A DNA stretch of 45,774 nucleotides, from contig DSDW01000137.1 in assembly GCA_011048515.1 (NCBI GenBank), positions 1-45,774 on the forward strand, read 5' to 3'. Position numbers and translations under genes: made by a program. The DNA is from Campylobacterota bacterium (lineage in GTDB: Bacteria; Campylobacterota; Campylobacteria; Campylobacterales; Sulfurovaceae). The notes beneath the pieces are model-generated. The model was not told the DNA's origin, did no database searches, and worked only from the letters and a program-made list of their open reading frames with translations. Position 1 is the first letter of the stretch, and every line of letters begins with the position of its first letter. This document shows positions 19,912-30,177 of this stretch, piece by piece.

Positions 19912-20930
19912 TAAAAATACCTTGAGACACGTTTATCAAAGAGCCATCTGCCTAGCAACCATAAAATTATGCTGACAATCAGCAGATGCGCCAAGTTACC
20001 ATTTTTCTGAAACACCGAAGCGATAATATAGAGCAGAAAGATCACGGCAAAGGTTGTGATCATCGTATGGTTCTTTTGATATCGGGGATTGATGATCGTA
20101 AAGGATGCGATCAGATAGACCGACAGAAGAGGGATAAGGCTGATAAAGAGGTTGAAGAGCGCTTTGTGCATTCTTTTTTGATCGGTAAGCGCCTGGGCCC
20201 AGTAGGAGTAGATCGTATGGAATTCAAACGCCTCTTCTTTATTCTGATCATAGACTTTCAGCTCTTTGTATTGTGCTTCCTGCAGCTTCTGCTGGGTATA
20301 GGTATATCCGTAGCCATCAGAGAGTTTGAGTAGCATGGTCCCCTCCTCATGAAGCAGTTCTCCTTTTTGCGAGCTGAAAAACTGTTCCTCCCCTTCGCTT
20401 GTCTGGTTGTAGATCACAAGGTTGCGAAACGAGTTGTCATTTTTATCTTTGACATAGATATAAAAGTCCCCGAACTTCTGACCGATCTTCCCGGGTATGA
20501 TATTGAAGCTTGCTTCGGCTCTTTTTTCTGTTTTAAAAGCGTTGTATGCCTGTACCCCCAAAGGCATGGTGATAAAAGAGATCGCAAGCAGCAGCAGAGA
20601 GAAAAGAAGTGCCAGAAGGAAGAACCCCTTGAGTATGGATCTTGCGTTCACCCCCAATGCATGGAGTGCAATAAGTTCATTGTCCTGGGAGAGCCTCCCC
20701 AGCACGTTTGAAAGAGCCGCGATAAATGAGATAGGCAGAGTATAGAAGACGATTTCCGGAAGTGAGAGGACGTAGAGCTTAAAAAGTTCATAAAAGGTAA
20801 GATTGATCTTTGCCGTCAAAGAGGAGATCTGAATAAGGAATACCAATGATACGATAAAGTAAATAGGCAGGAATATCGTCAAAAACGATTTGGTAAAATT
20901 TGACGAAAGGTACCTTCTGATATTAGCCAT
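19911..20930 (-). CDS. LptF/LptG-family (YjgP/YjgQ) LPS export permease
   Basis: 339 aa, polytopic, ALSNVLGRLSQDNELIALHALGVNARSIL. Confidence 0.88.
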   Translation of the reverse strand: MANIRRYLSSNFTKSFLTIFLPIYFIVSLVFLIQISSLTAKINLTFYELFKLYVLSLPEIVFYTLPISFIAALSNVLGRLSQDNELIALHALGVNARSILKGFFLLALLFSLLLLAISFITMPLGVQAYNAFKTEKRAEASFNIIPGKIGQKFGDFYIYVKDKNDNSFRNLVIYNQTSEGEEQFFSSQKGELLHEEGTMLLKLSDGYGYTYTQQKLQEAQYKELKVYDQNKEEAFEFHTIYSYWAQALTDQKRMHKALFNLFISLIPLLSVYLIASFTIINPRYQKNHTMITTFAVIFLLYIIASVFQKNGNLAHLLIVSIILWLLGRWLFDKRVSRYF

Positions 20931-21657
20931 GGATAATCAGCTCCAGAAGGTCGGCTGCCTGCGTGTCAAAAAGATAGGTGATCAGTGTAGCCAGTGCCAG
21001 GAAAGGGACAAAAGGTACCCCCCTTTCTCTCCAGATAAGTGCCGGGACAATCGCCAGAACCGCTGAGAGAAAGATCGCGACAAAAAAGCCTGGAAACCCG
21101 AGCAACGCTCCCATGGTTCCCGCTACGATCACATCCGCTCCCCCCATCGCCTGGCGTTTTGCCAGCAAGGAAGAGAGCAGGCCAATCAGGTAGAGTCCGC
21201 CTGCCGCGACCGCTGCATAGAGTGCCGCATTGAGAAAATCAGGCTGCACCAAAGCAAACGCAAGTGCCGCGAAGTTGACATTGTCAGGGACGGCCATATA
21301 TTCAAAATCTATCACGACCAGGGCAAAGAGCGCGGCAAAAGAAGCGGCTACAAACGGTAGATACCAAACGAGCCCAAGCTTAAAGTAGAGTGCGAGGAAG
21401 ATGACTCCGGTCATCAGTTCAACGACAGGGTACTGTGCAGATATTTTCGCCCTGCAAAAGGCACATTTTCCGCCCAATGCAATCCAGGAGAGCAGGGGGA
21501 TATTGTGGTACCACTTCAGCGGTGTACCGCAGCTTTGGCACTTGGATGCCGGAAAGGCAATACTTTCGCCTTTTGGGATACGATAGATCACGACATTCAG
21601 GAATGAACCGATCATGATCCCGAAAATAAAGACGAAAAGCGTAATAGCCAATTCCAT
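20923..21657 (-). CDS. Prepilin peptidase (A24 family)
   Basis: GSFLNVVIYRIPKGESIAFPASKCQSCGTPLKWYHNIPLLSWI...C.FCRAKISAQYP...MGGADVIVAGTMGALLG. Confidence 0.93.
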   Translation of the reverse strand: MELAITLFVFIFGIMIGSFLNVVIYRIPKGESIAFPASKCQSCGTPLKWYHNIPLLSWIALGGKCAFCRAKISAQYPVVELMTGVIFLALYFKLGLVWYLPFVAASFAALFALVVIDFEYMAVPDNVNFAALAFALVQPDFLNAALYAAVAAGGLYLIGLLSSLLAKRQAMGGADVIVAGTMGALLGFPGFFVAIFLSAVLAIVPALIWRERGVPFVPFLALATLITYLFDTQAADLLELIIHG

Positions 21658-22344
21658 TTAGACACCTCCGAAACGTCTGGTACGTTGTTGATAATTTTTC
21701 AATATGACATCCAGCTCTTCGGGAGTGAAGTCCGGCCACAAAGTAGGGGTGAAGTAGAGCTCGGCATAACTGATCTGCCAGAGAAGAAAATTGGAGATTC
21801 TCTCTTCACCGCTTGTACGGATCATAAAATCTATATCGCTGTACGGTGTCTGCAAATGAGAAGAGATATCCTCTTCTGTGATCTCCGTTTTTCCTGCTTT
21901 GATCAGTCTGTTGACCGTATCTGTGATCTCCGCACGGCCTCCATAATTGAGTGCAAGAATCTGTGTGAGATTGTTATTGTTCCTGGTGAGCTCTTCCGTT
22001 TTTTTGATGCGTTTCTGCAGCTCAGGAGAAAACTCGGAGAGATTGCCGATCGCCTGAAAACGCACTCCGTGCTTCTGGTAGGTCTCCAGCTCGTTCTTGA
22101 GGTACCTGTCAAGCAGTTTCATCAAAAACTCCACTTCCATTTTGGGACGTTTCCAGTTCTCCGTACTGAAGGCATAGAAGGTAACGGTTTCAATGCTTTT
22201 GTGCGAGGCGCAATAGGTGGTGATCCCGCGGATCATTTCCGCACCTTTTTCATGCCCTCTGACACGTTTCAGTCCACGTTCCTTGGCCCATCTTCCGTTG
22301 CCGTCCATGATAATGGCAAGATGCCTGAGCGGAAATTCATTCAT
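21658..22344 (-). CDS. uppS: Di-trans,poly-cis-decaprenylcistransferase (undecaprenyl diphosphate synthase)
   Basis: LRHLAIIMDGNGRWAKERGLKRVRGHEKGAE...FYAFSTENWKRP. Confidence 0.96.
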   Translation of the reverse strand: MNEFPLRHLAIIMDGNGRWAKERGLKRVRGHEKGAEMIRGITTYCASHKSIETVTFYAFSTENWKRPKMEVEFLMKLLDRYLKNELETYQKHGVRFQAIGNLSEFSPELQKRIKKTEELTRNNNNLTQILALNYGGRAEITDTVNRLIKAGKTEITEEDISSHLQTPYSDIDFMIRTSGEERISNFLLWQISYAELYFTPTLWPDFTPEELDVILKNYQQRTRRFGGV

Positions 22345-23605
22345 CGGTGAGACCTTCTGCCTCTTTCAGGATCTTTTGTGCAAGCGTCAGTTTATCTGCT
22401 TTCCCCAAATGCAGCGTCTTTTCTTTTGAAATAAAGATGATCTCATTGTCCGCCGTTCCGAAACTGTTCGCGTCTTTCAGCAGATTATAGCAGACCGCAT
22501 CGATCTCTTTTTGCTCCAGGAGTGCCTGTGCGTTTGCCAGTCCGTTCTGGCTGTCCATCTCCGCTTTAAATCCGACCACCGTCACCCCGTCCTTGTTGAG
22601 CGAAGAGAGGATATCCGGTGTCTGTTTGAGCTCAAGACTCCACGCCTCTCCCAGCATCGATTTTTTCATCTTGCCGGCCTGAGGGTATTTGGGTGTGTAG
22701 TCCGAGACTGCCGCCACCATGAAAAGAAACGGCCTTTTCTGGATAAGCTCTATGGCATCAGGTGTATTGAGGCTGGCTCTGCTCATCTTTCCTTTTTTGG
22801 CTACACGCAGCGCATCCTGTGTATAGTCAAGAAGTTCCTCCGTACTCTCCACATCGATCGTATAGATATCCTTGGGCAATCCTTCGTTTCCCGTCGAGGT
22901 GATATAGCAGACATCTGCCCCTTTGAGATAGAGGCTTAGCGCAACCGACTGCGCCATTTTGCCCGAAGAGAAGTTGCTGAGATACCGTACTTCATCGATC
23001 TTTTCACGCGTACCGCCGCCGGTGACCACTACGCGACGCTCCTCCCAGAACGGCTCTTTGAGGAGCGCTTTTGCCGCAGCATAGAAGATCTCCAGGGGCT
23101 CTGCCAGCGCACCGCTTCCGGTATCTCCGCAGGCAAGCAGTTTTTCCTGCGGTTCTACGATGGCATAGTCATTGAGTTTGAGCATTTTGATCGAACCGGT
23201 GGTATAGTGGTTGCTGAGCATATTGGTATTGGCTGCCGGTGCCACGACGATCGCTCTGCTGTAGGCAAGGGCTGTTTGGGTGAAGATATTGTCCGCGATC
23301 CCTTTGCTCAGCTTGTTGATCGTGTTTGCCGTAGCGGGCGCGATCACGAACACGTCACACTTTTTCCCGATCTCGATATGGTTGAGCTCGCTGCTCCAGC
23401 TTTCGCTGCTCTCTGTCAGTACAGGGTTGCGTGTGAGCGCTTCAAAGGTAAGCGCTGAGACAAAACGTTCTGCCGCAGGCGTCATCACCACATGCACGTC
23501 GGCCTCTGCTTTGACAAAAAGTCTGGCAAGATCGCAGGCTTTGTATGCCGAAATGCTTCCTGTTACGCCGAAAAGTACCGTTTTGCCTTTGAGTTTGAGC
23601 TGCAT
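22337..23605 (-). CDS. coaBC: Bifunctional phosphopantothenoylcysteine decarboxylase/phosphopantothenate-cysteine ligase
   Basis: KTVLFGVTGSISAYKACDLARLF...PAANTNML...VVTGGGTREKIDEVRYLSNFSSGKMA. Confidence 0.95.
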   Translation of the reverse strand: MQLKLKGKTVLFGVTGSISAYKACDLARLFVKAEADVHVVMTPAAERFVSALTFEALTRNPVLTESSESWSSELNHIEIGKKCDVFVIAPATANTINKLSKGIADNIFTQTALAYSRAIVVAPAANTNMLSNHYTTGSIKMLKLNDYAIVEPQEKLLACGDTGSGALAEPLEIFYAAAKALLKEPFWEERRVVVTGGGTREKIDEVRYLSNFSSGKMAQSVALSLYLKGADVCYITSTGNEGLPKDIYTIDVESTEELLDYTQDALRVAKKGKMSRASLNTPDAIELIQKRPFLFMVAAVSDYTPKYPQAGKMKKSMLGEAWSLELKQTPDILSSLNKDGVTVVGFKAEMDSQNGLANAQALLEQKEIDAVCYNLLKDANSFGTADNEIIFISKEKTLHLGKADKLTLAQKILKEAEGLTDE

Positions 23606-24897
23606 TATTTTTCTCCAAAGAATCGATAAAAGAAGTTTTTGATCGTTTTCATCGGCGTGCGTGACATCGCAAGCTCGCCTCTGGCAACATCTTTTGTGAT
23701 CGTGCTCCCTGCTGCGATCAATACATCATCTTCGATCGTTACCGGAGCGATCAGCTGTGTATCTGAGCCGATAAAGACATTTTTGCCGATCTTCGTCTGG
23801 TACTTCTTTTTGCCGTCATAGTTGCAGGTGATCGTCCCCGCACCGATATTGGTTCCCGTGTCGATCGTTGCATCACCGAGGTAAGCTAGATGTCCGGCCT
23901 TGACACCGGTAAGGGTAGACTTTTTTACTTCGACGAAGTTGCCGATATGGGTATGTTCGAGGAGAGAGTCTGGTCTTATCCGCCCCATCGGCCCCACAGA
24001 TGATTCTTTGATCACTGAATCTTCGATCACTGAATGCGCTTTGATATGCGCTTCTTTGAGTACGGAGGCCCCATGGATGGATACGCCGTTTTCCAGGATA
24101 CATTCACCTTCGAAGGTAGCACGTGCATCGATGAAGATCGTCTGAGGCAGCCGCATGATCACCCCTTCTCTCATCCAGTGGTTGCGGATACGTGTTTGCA
24201 TGATCTCTTCAGCGTGTGCCAGATCAAGCTTGGAGTTGACCCCCTTGAACTCCTCCTCTTCGACAAAGACAGGGTGTACGGTCTTCTCTTCCTCAACCGC
24301 CATTTTGATGATATCGGTCAGGTAGTATTCCGCCTGTGCATTATTGTTGCTGAGTTTCGGGATATAGCGATCCAGAAGTTCACTGTTGACCGCATAGACA
24401 CCGGCATTCACACTTTTTACGGAAAGCTGTTCGGGAGTGCAGTCTTTTTGTTCTACGATCTCCTTGACATTGCCCTCTTCGATGATCACGCGGCCGTATC
24501 CGCTCGGGTTTTCCAGTGTAATGACCGACATATTGATCTCTGCATCGCCTGCAGTCAATGCCTCAAGTGAGGATTTTGTCACCAGCGGCATATCACCGTT
24601 GAGGATGAGGGTGCGTTCATAGCGGGTTTTGATCCCCTTCATTGCTCCGCCTGTACCGGGAAAACGTTCTGCATCCTGGATGTGGAACTCTATCCCCTGA
24701 TAGACCGTTTCTATCTCCTCACGGATTCTTTCAGCTTGGTGGTAGAGTACCACAGTGATATCAGTGGAGATCTCCCTTGCCGCGTCTATCGCATGAAAAA
24801 GCATCGGTTTTCCCGATATTGTATGAAGGACTTTGGGGGTTGCGGATCTCATCCTTGTACCCTGTCCTGCTGCTAATATGACCACACTGATAGACAT
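23605..24897 (-). CDS. glmU: Bifunctional UDP-GlcNAc pyrophosphorylase/GlcN-1-P acetyltransferase
   Basis: SVVILAAGQGTRMRSATPKVLHTISGKPM...; C-terminal left-handed beta helix. Confidence 0.95.
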   Translation of the reverse strand: MSISVVILAAGQGTRMRSATPKVLHTISGKPMLFHAIDAAREISTDITVVLYHQAERIREEIETVYQGIEFHIQDAERFPGTGGAMKGIKTRYERTLILNGDMPLVTKSSLEALTAGDAEINMSVITLENPSGYGRVIIEEGNVKEIVEQKDCTPEQLSVKSVNAGVYAVNSELLDRYIPKLSNNNAQAEYYLTDIIKMAVEEEKTVHPVFVEEEEFKGVNSKLDLAHAEEIMQTRIRNHWMREGVIMRLPQTIFIDARATFEGECILENGVSIHGASVLKEAHIKAHSVIEDSVIKESSVGPMGRIRPDSLLEHTHIGNFVEVKKSTLTGVKAGHLAYLGDATIDTGTNIGAGTITCNYDGKKKYQTKIGKNVFIGSDTQLIAPVTIEDDVLIAAGSTITKDVARGELAMSRTPMKTIKNFFYRFFGEK

Positions 24898-24974
24898 CTT
24901 CTGCCCCTTTTTGCTAGAATTACATGAAAATTTATAGTATCGTGATTATATCGAATTAATTTAAAGGCAGCGAA

Positions 24975-26090
24975 GTGATATGTAAACATTTTGGAACGTG
25001 CGGCTCCTGTGGGCTTTATGAAAAGAGTTATGCGCAGCAGTTGGAGTATAAGCAGGAGAAGGCCTCAGCGCTTTTGGCCCCTTTTTATAGTGGGTCGCCG
25101 GAGGTCTTTGACTCCCCCGATTCACACTACCGCGCCAGGGCGGAGTTCCGTATCTGGCATGAGGGGGAGAGATGCGACTATGCGATGGGGAATATCGAGA
25201 AAAACGGTGCGGTGACGATCGAGGAGTGCCCCAAGGTGATAGAGCCTATTCAAAAGCGAATGTGGAGACTGCTGGAGAGGATCAATGCTTCATCAGGGGT
25301 ACTAAAGAACCGCCTCTTTGCCGTAGAGTTCCTGGCGACCACCACCGATGAGTGCCTGATTACGATGCTCTATCACCGCAAGCTGGATGAAGCATGGAGA
25401 GAGGAAGCGAGGATCCTAGAGCAGGAGCTGGGTGCCAGGATCCTGGGGCGCAGCCGCAAGCAGAAGATGGTGCTCAGCGAAGAGTTTGTCACAGAAGAGC
25501 TGCAGATAGACGGCAAGCCTTTTCGGTATGTGCAGTATGAGAGCGGATTTACCCAGCCCAACCCGGCGGTCAATGTAAAGATGATCGAGTGGGCGATCAG
25601 GCAGGCAAAGAAGGTAGGACAGGGGGATTTTCTGGAGAGCTACTGCGGCCTTGGGAATTTTACCCTGCCGCTTTCTCACTATTTTGAGAGGGTGTTGGCC
25701 ACGGAGATATCCAAGCGTTCGATCCAGGCGGCACTGCAGAACTGCGCACTGAACCATATCGAAAATATCACATTTGCCAGACTCGCTTCTGAAGAGATGA
25801 CCGAAGCACTTCAGGGCAAAAGGGAGTTTAACCGGCTTCAGGGGATCGATCTTAAGAGCTATGACTTCAGTACGGTACTGGTGGATCCGCCCAGGGCAGG
25901 GCTGGATGAGGGGACCATTGCGCTGATCAGCGGTATCGAGCATATCATCTATATCTCCTGCAATCCCGAGACACTCGCCCGTGATCTTGAGACGCTGACA
26001 CAGACACATGAGGTCATTGAAGCCGCCATTTATGATCAGTTCCCGCACACCGATCATGTGGAAAGCGGTGTATTCCTGAAGAAAAAGTAG
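24975..26090 (+). CDS. trmA: tRNA (uracil-5-)-methyltransferase
   Basis: YESGFTQPNPAVNVKMIEWAI...DFLESYCGLGNFTLPLS...VLVDPPRAGLD...YISCNPETLARDL. Confidence 0.93.
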   Translation: MICKHFGTCGSCGLYEKSYAQQLEYKQEKASALLAPFYSGSPEVFDSPDSHYRARAEFRIWHEGERCDYAMGNIEKNGAVTIEECPKVIEPIQKRMWRLLERINASSGVLKNRLFAVEFLATTTDECLITMLYHRKLDEAWREEARILEQELGARILGRSRKQKMVLSEEFVTEELQIDGKPFRYVQYESGFTQPNPAVNVKMIEWAIRQAKKVGQGDFLESYCGLGNFTLPLSHYFERVLATEISKRSIQAALQNCALNHIENITFARLASEEMTEALQGKREFNRLQGIDLKSYDFSTVLVDPPRAGLDEGTIALISGIEHIIYISCNPETLARDLETLTQTHEVIEAAIYDQFPHTDHVESGVFLKKK

Positions 26091-26109
26091 CCGTTTACAC
26101 TTCATTGAT

Positions 26110-26148
26110 CCTTGCCTGTTATGATGGATCTATCTAAAACAGGCAAGG
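26110..26148. promoter_or_regulatory. 11-bp inverted repeat upstream of mltB-like gene overlapping its probable SD
   Basis: CCTTGCCTGTT-N17-AACAGGCAAGG; the right arm contains AAGG 6 nt before ATG 26155. Confidence 0.6.
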
Positions 26149-26154
26149 CGGATC

Positions 26155-27174
26155 ATGCGTATATTCATACTTTTTTCACTACTCTTTTTTCTGCTTGTCA
26201 CACCGTGTTTTTCAAAAGACTATACCCAGAAACGTGAAGTGAAAGTATTTATCGACCGGATGGTCAAAAAATACGGGTTCAACAGGTCTTATCTGGAACG
26301 CCTTTTTGGGAATGTCGATTTTCAAAGAGAAGCATTGGCTATCTATGTCCCTTCCTACAGGGAAAAGGCAAAACCCGGAAAAAGTGTGAAAAAACAGGGC
26401 TCATGGGACAGATATGAAGAGATATTCCTCAAAGAGACCAAAGTACAAAAGGGTGTGGAGTATCTGCATCAGCACCGCAAAACCTTTCAAAAAGCATACA
26501 AAGAGTTTGGGGTTGAGCCTGAATTTATCGCCGCTATCATCGGTGTTGAGAGCCACTACGGCGTCAATACAGGGAAATATCCCACTTTTGATACGCTCAC
26601 AACACTGGCGTTTGAACCGCACAGAAGACAGAAGTTTTACCGATCCGAACTTCAGGAGTTTCTGTTAATGACGAGAAGAGAGAAGGTGAACCCCCGGCAT
26701 GTCAAAGGCTCATACGCCGGAGCCATCGGGCTGGGGCAGTTCATGCCGAGCAACTACAAAACCTTTGTGGTCGATTTCAACAGTGACGGGAAAAAACGGA
26801 TGCATCATCCTGCAGATGCGATCGGCAGTATCGCCTATTATCTCAAGCGTCACGGATGGAAGAAGGGAAAACCGGTTGCGATGAGGGTCAGCTATCCGGG
26901 TAAACGCTACAACGGCAAAAAAACAGGCTTCAGACACCGTTATGACCGAAAATCACTCAAAGAGATCTATCCAAAATCAAAGTTCAACTACAAAGGAAAG
27001 GTGCATCTGATCAAACTGCAACGTTTTAAGTTTGATGAGCTTTGGTACGGTACGAAGAATTTTTATGTGATTACCCGCTATAACCATAGTGACTACTATG
27101 CCATGGCTGTCTATCAGCTTGCGCAGAGGCTCAAAGAGGGGTATAAGAGTAAATATACGAAATATTTAAGGTGA
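26155..27174 (+). CDS. Lytic murein transglycosylase B-like
   Basis: EFIAAIIGVESHYGVNTGKYPTFDTLTTLAF...GAIGLGQFMPSNYKTFVVDFNSDGKKRMHHPADAIGSIAYYLKRHGW. Confidence 0.92.
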   Translation: MRIFILFSLLFFLLVTPCFSKDYTQKREVKVFIDRMVKKYGFNRSYLERLFGNVDFQREALAIYVPSYREKAKPGKSVKKQGSWDRYEEIFLKETKVQKGVEYLHQHRKTFQKAYKEFGVEPEFIAAIIGVESHYGVNTGKYPTFDTLTTLAFEPHRRQKFYRSELQEFLLMTRREKVNPRHVKGSYAGAIGLGQFMPSNYKTFVVDFNSDGKKRMHHPADAIGSIAYYLKRHGWKKGKPVAMRVSYPGKRYNGKKTGFRHRYDRKSLKEIYPKSKFNYKGKVHLIKLQRFKFDELWYGTKNFYVITRYNHSDYYAMAVYQLAQRLKEGYKSKYTKYLR

Positions 27175-27228
27175 GATTAGAAGTTTATCTCACCATCCGT
27201 GTGAAAAACAAGTAGAGGATTGCGTTGA

Positions 27229-27675
27229 TTAATAGGCTATCTCATCTCCCATTAACGCCATATGTTCGATCTTCGTGCAGTAGTTCTGTACCACTTTCAT
27301 CCCCGCATCTTTGGCTTTCTGTGCAGCGGCGTTGTTGACCAGTCCGATCTGCCCCCAGAATACCTTGACGTCGCCGCGTTTAATGCAGGCATCTACGATC
27401 GCATCAAAGGCATCGGGCTTTCTGAAAACATCGACCATATCGATCTCAAACGGTATCTCAGCAAGTGAACGGTAGACTTTTTCTCCCAAGATCTTTTCCT
27501 CTTTGGGGTAGACCGGCACGATCTTATATCCGGCATCCTTGAGGTATCTTGCCACCATGTTGCTTGCTTTGCTCTCATCAGGCGAAAGGCCCAGGATCGC
27601 TATTGTTTTGGTATTTTCAAAAATCTCCCTCATCTCCTCTTTGTTACTGTTTACCGTTGGAAATTCACACTCCAT
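27229..27675 (-). CDS. CoA-binding domain protein
   Basis: TKTIAILGLSPDESKASNMVARYLKDAGYKIVPVYPKEEKILGEKVYRSLAEIP. Confidence 0.9.
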   Translation of the reverse strand: MECEFPTVNSNKEEMREIFENTKTIAILGLSPDESKASNMVARYLKDAGYKIVPVYPKEEKILGEKVYRSLAEIPFEIDMVDVFRKPDAFDAIVDACIKRGDVKVFWGQIGLVNNAAAQKAKDAGMKVVQNYCTKIEHMALMGDEIAY

Positions 27676-27730
27676 ACTTCTTCCTTAATTGAATTTGATA
27701 TAATTTGAGCATTATTACTTAGGATAGTTA

Positions 27731-28942
27731 ATGTTAGACTTAAAAGAGATTGAAAAAGCCTATGAAAGGGTATCGGGTGTAGTGCATCGTACCCCTTTCA
27801 GTCATGCTCCCATACTCAGCGAAAAAAGTGGTTTTAAAGTATACCTCAAAAAAGAGAACCTCCAGCGTACCGGAGCCTTTAAGCTGAGGGGGGCATTCAA
27901 CAAGATCGCATCATTGATGGAGACCGGAGGTATCACCGGTGTGGTGGCTGCCAGCGCAGGGAACCATGCACAGGGTGTTGCCTACTCAGCACATCATTTC
28001 GGGATCGCTGCGACGATCGTGATGCCGGAGTCGACACCCCTGACCAAGATACAGGGAGTCAAGGAGTTTGGAGCTTCGGTCATTTTGCACGGTACAAACT
28101 ACGACGAGGCCTATGCCCATGCCATAACATATGCCGAAGAGAGAGGCTTGTGTTTTGTGCATCCTTTTGCAGATGATGAGGTGATGGCTGGCCAGGGTAC
28201 GGTTGCACTGGAGATGCTGGAGGATATCAAAGACCTGGATGCGATCGTCGTCCCGGTTGGCGGGGGCGGGCTCATCAGCGGGATCGCTGCCGCAGCCAAA
28301 GCACTCAAACCGGATATCAGGATCATCGGCATCTCTGCTGAAGGTGCACCTGCGATGAAAAAATCCTATGATGCCAAAACAGCGATCGATACGGCCAGTG
28401 TGCGCACGATTGCGGACGGAATTGCGGTACGCGATACCTCCCCCGTGACACTTGCCTATATCCTGAAATATGTGGACAGGTTTGAGACGGTGTGCGAAGA
28501 TGAGATCGCTGCAGCGATACTTTTCCTGCTTGAGAAGCAGAAATTACTGGTTGAAGGAGCAGGCGCTGTCGGTATCGCCGCACTGATGCATGGCAAACTC
28601 GATCTCCCTTCCGGTGCCAAAGTGGGTGTTGTGCTCAGCGGAGGAAATATCGATGTGACGATGCTCTCTTTGATCATCGAAAAAGGTCTGGTGAAGAGCA
28701 GCCGGAAGATGAAGCTTTCGGTACTGATGGTTGACAAACCGGGTTCATTGATGCACTTTACCGAACTCCTGACAAAGGTCGGTGCGAATATTGTGCAGAT
28801 AGGATACGACAGAACTTCTATCGATCTGGAGTTCGGTGATGCGACAGTCTCCGTACATCTTGAGACCAAAGGGATAGAACACCAGGATCAGATACGCAGG
28901 GTACTTACTGAAGGTGGATTCAGTTTCAAAGAAGAGTATTAG
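27731..28942 (+). CDS. ilvA: Threonine ammonia-lyase
   Basis: LKKENLQRTGAFKLRGAFNKI...AASAGNHAQGVAYSA; C-terminal ACT-like domain. Confidence 0.94.
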   Translation: MLDLKEIEKAYERVSGVVHRTPFSHAPILSEKSGFKVYLKKENLQRTGAFKLRGAFNKIASLMETGGITGVVAASAGNHAQGVAYSAHHFGIAATIVMPESTPLTKIQGVKEFGASVILHGTNYDEAYAHAITYAEERGLCFVHPFADDEVMAGQGTVALEMLEDIKDLDAIVVPVGGGGLISGIAAAAKALKPDIRIIGISAEGAPAMKKSYDAKTAIDTASVRTIADGIAVRDTSPVTLAYILKYVDRFETVCEDEIAAAILFLLEKQKLLVEGAGAVGIAALMHGKLDLPSGAKVGVVLSGGNIDVTMLSLIIEKGLVKSSRKMKLSVLMVDKPGSLMHFTELLTKVGANIVQIGYDRTSIDLEFGDATVSVHLETKGIEHQDQIRRVLTEGGFSFKEEY

Positions 28943-28975
28943 GAATTGTCACACGATTATTTTTAAAGGAATAAT

Positions 28976-29887
28976 GTGATCGCTATAGATTTGGGTTCGA
29001 ATACTCTCAGGGTTGTCCAGTTGGATTGCGAAAAATCACAGTTCATTGCCGAGTATGAAAAGATCGTCAAGACCGCCGATGGTTTGTCAGCTACGGGAAT
29101 AGTGGCTGATACGGCAGTAGAACGGGTGATTGCGGCGATCCTGGAGGCCAAAATGACGTTTGATTTTGAGAAGCAGACGCTGAAAGCGGTTGCGACCGAG
29201 GCGATACGAAAAGCGGCAAATGCCAAGGCAGTGCTTGAGAAGATCAAAAAGGAGACGGGTGTCGATTTTACGGTGATCAGCGGTGAGGAGGAAGCGAGGC
29301 TGACCCTTCTTGCGGTGAAGCACAGACTTTCACAGCTGCACTATGCTTCGCGGAACTTTGTAGTGGTTGATATAGGCGGGGGGTCGACAGAACTGATCTT
29401 CCATTATGAGGATGAGGTGGTTGCCAGAAGTTTTCCCGTCGGTATCTTGACCATAGCACAGACCTATAAGACACTCGAGGCTATCCGACAGGTACTCCCG
29501 GATGCTATGCTCGGTATAGAGAAGTTCTGCGCAGAGATGTTTGCGACAAAAGGCGAGCTCCATGCGCTGGTTGCGACTGCGGGCACACCGACCAGTGTGG
29601 CGGCAATGAAACTGGGACAGACCTATGCCACCTACGATGCAAAAAAGATCAACGGGGTGACACTGACGGTCGATGAACTAGACTTCTATCTGGAAAAACT
29701 GCTTGCCATGCCGTTCGACAAACGCGAAGAGACATGCGGCACGGGGCGTTCGGACCTTATCGCAGCAGGTATCCTGATCTTCAAACACCTTTTCGGAATT
29801 CTTGAATGCGACAGGTGCATTGTCGTAGACGACAGCCTGCGCGAAGGGGTTGCTCTGGAGGGGTGCAGGGATATTTTGCTGAGTTAA
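28976..29887 (+). CDS. Ppx/GppA family phosphatase
   Basis: GTG start; IAIDLGSNTLRVVQLD...VVDIGGGSTELIF...VATAGTPTSVAAM. Confidence 0.92.
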   Translation: MIAIDLGSNTLRVVQLDCEKSQFIAEYEKIVKTADGLSATGIVADTAVERVIAAILEAKMTFDFEKQTLKAVATEAIRKAANAKAVLEKIKKETGVDFTVISGEEEARLTLLAVKHRLSQLHYASRNFVVVDIGGGSTELIFHYEDEVVARSFPVGILTIAQTYKTLEAIRQVLPDAMLGIEKFCAEMFATKGELHALVATAGTPTSVAAMKLGQTYATYDAKKINGVTLTVDELDFYLEKLLAMPFDKREETCGTGRSDLIAAGILIFKHLFGILECDRCIVVDDSLREGVALEGCRDILLS

Positions 29888-30122
29888 ACTCTTTTTTATC
29901 CCGATCAATCATAAAAAATCTTGCATCAAGCTATTGGACTCTTCTGTGCTTCAAAGCCGGGCCGACCGGATCCAATCGATGTTTCCTCTACATTCCCCAT
30001 CCCAAAATACAAAGAACACTACCGTTTCTCCATAAGGATAGATAATTCATGGGTCATAGAGTATATGGGAAAAAATCAATACAGTAAAATGAAAATCGAA
30101 ATCATTATTAAGTATTGATAAA

Positions 30123-30141
30123 GATAATAATCGTTATCATT
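30123..30141. promoter_or_regulatory. Candidate Fur box upstream of TonB receptor
   Basis: GATAATAATCGTTATCATT matches the canonical 19-bp Fur box at 13/19 positions by eye. Confidence 0.6.
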
Positions 30142-30177
30142 TTATCTCACTAGAAAATTATCATTTAAAGGGAAAAA

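Noticed and set aside
29806-30118. Short plus-strand ORFs (KPGRPDPIDVSSTFPIPKYKEHYRF...) between ppx/gppA and the TonB gene
   Set aside because: Possible gene remnant, but no family was recognised and frames are short; insufficient support.
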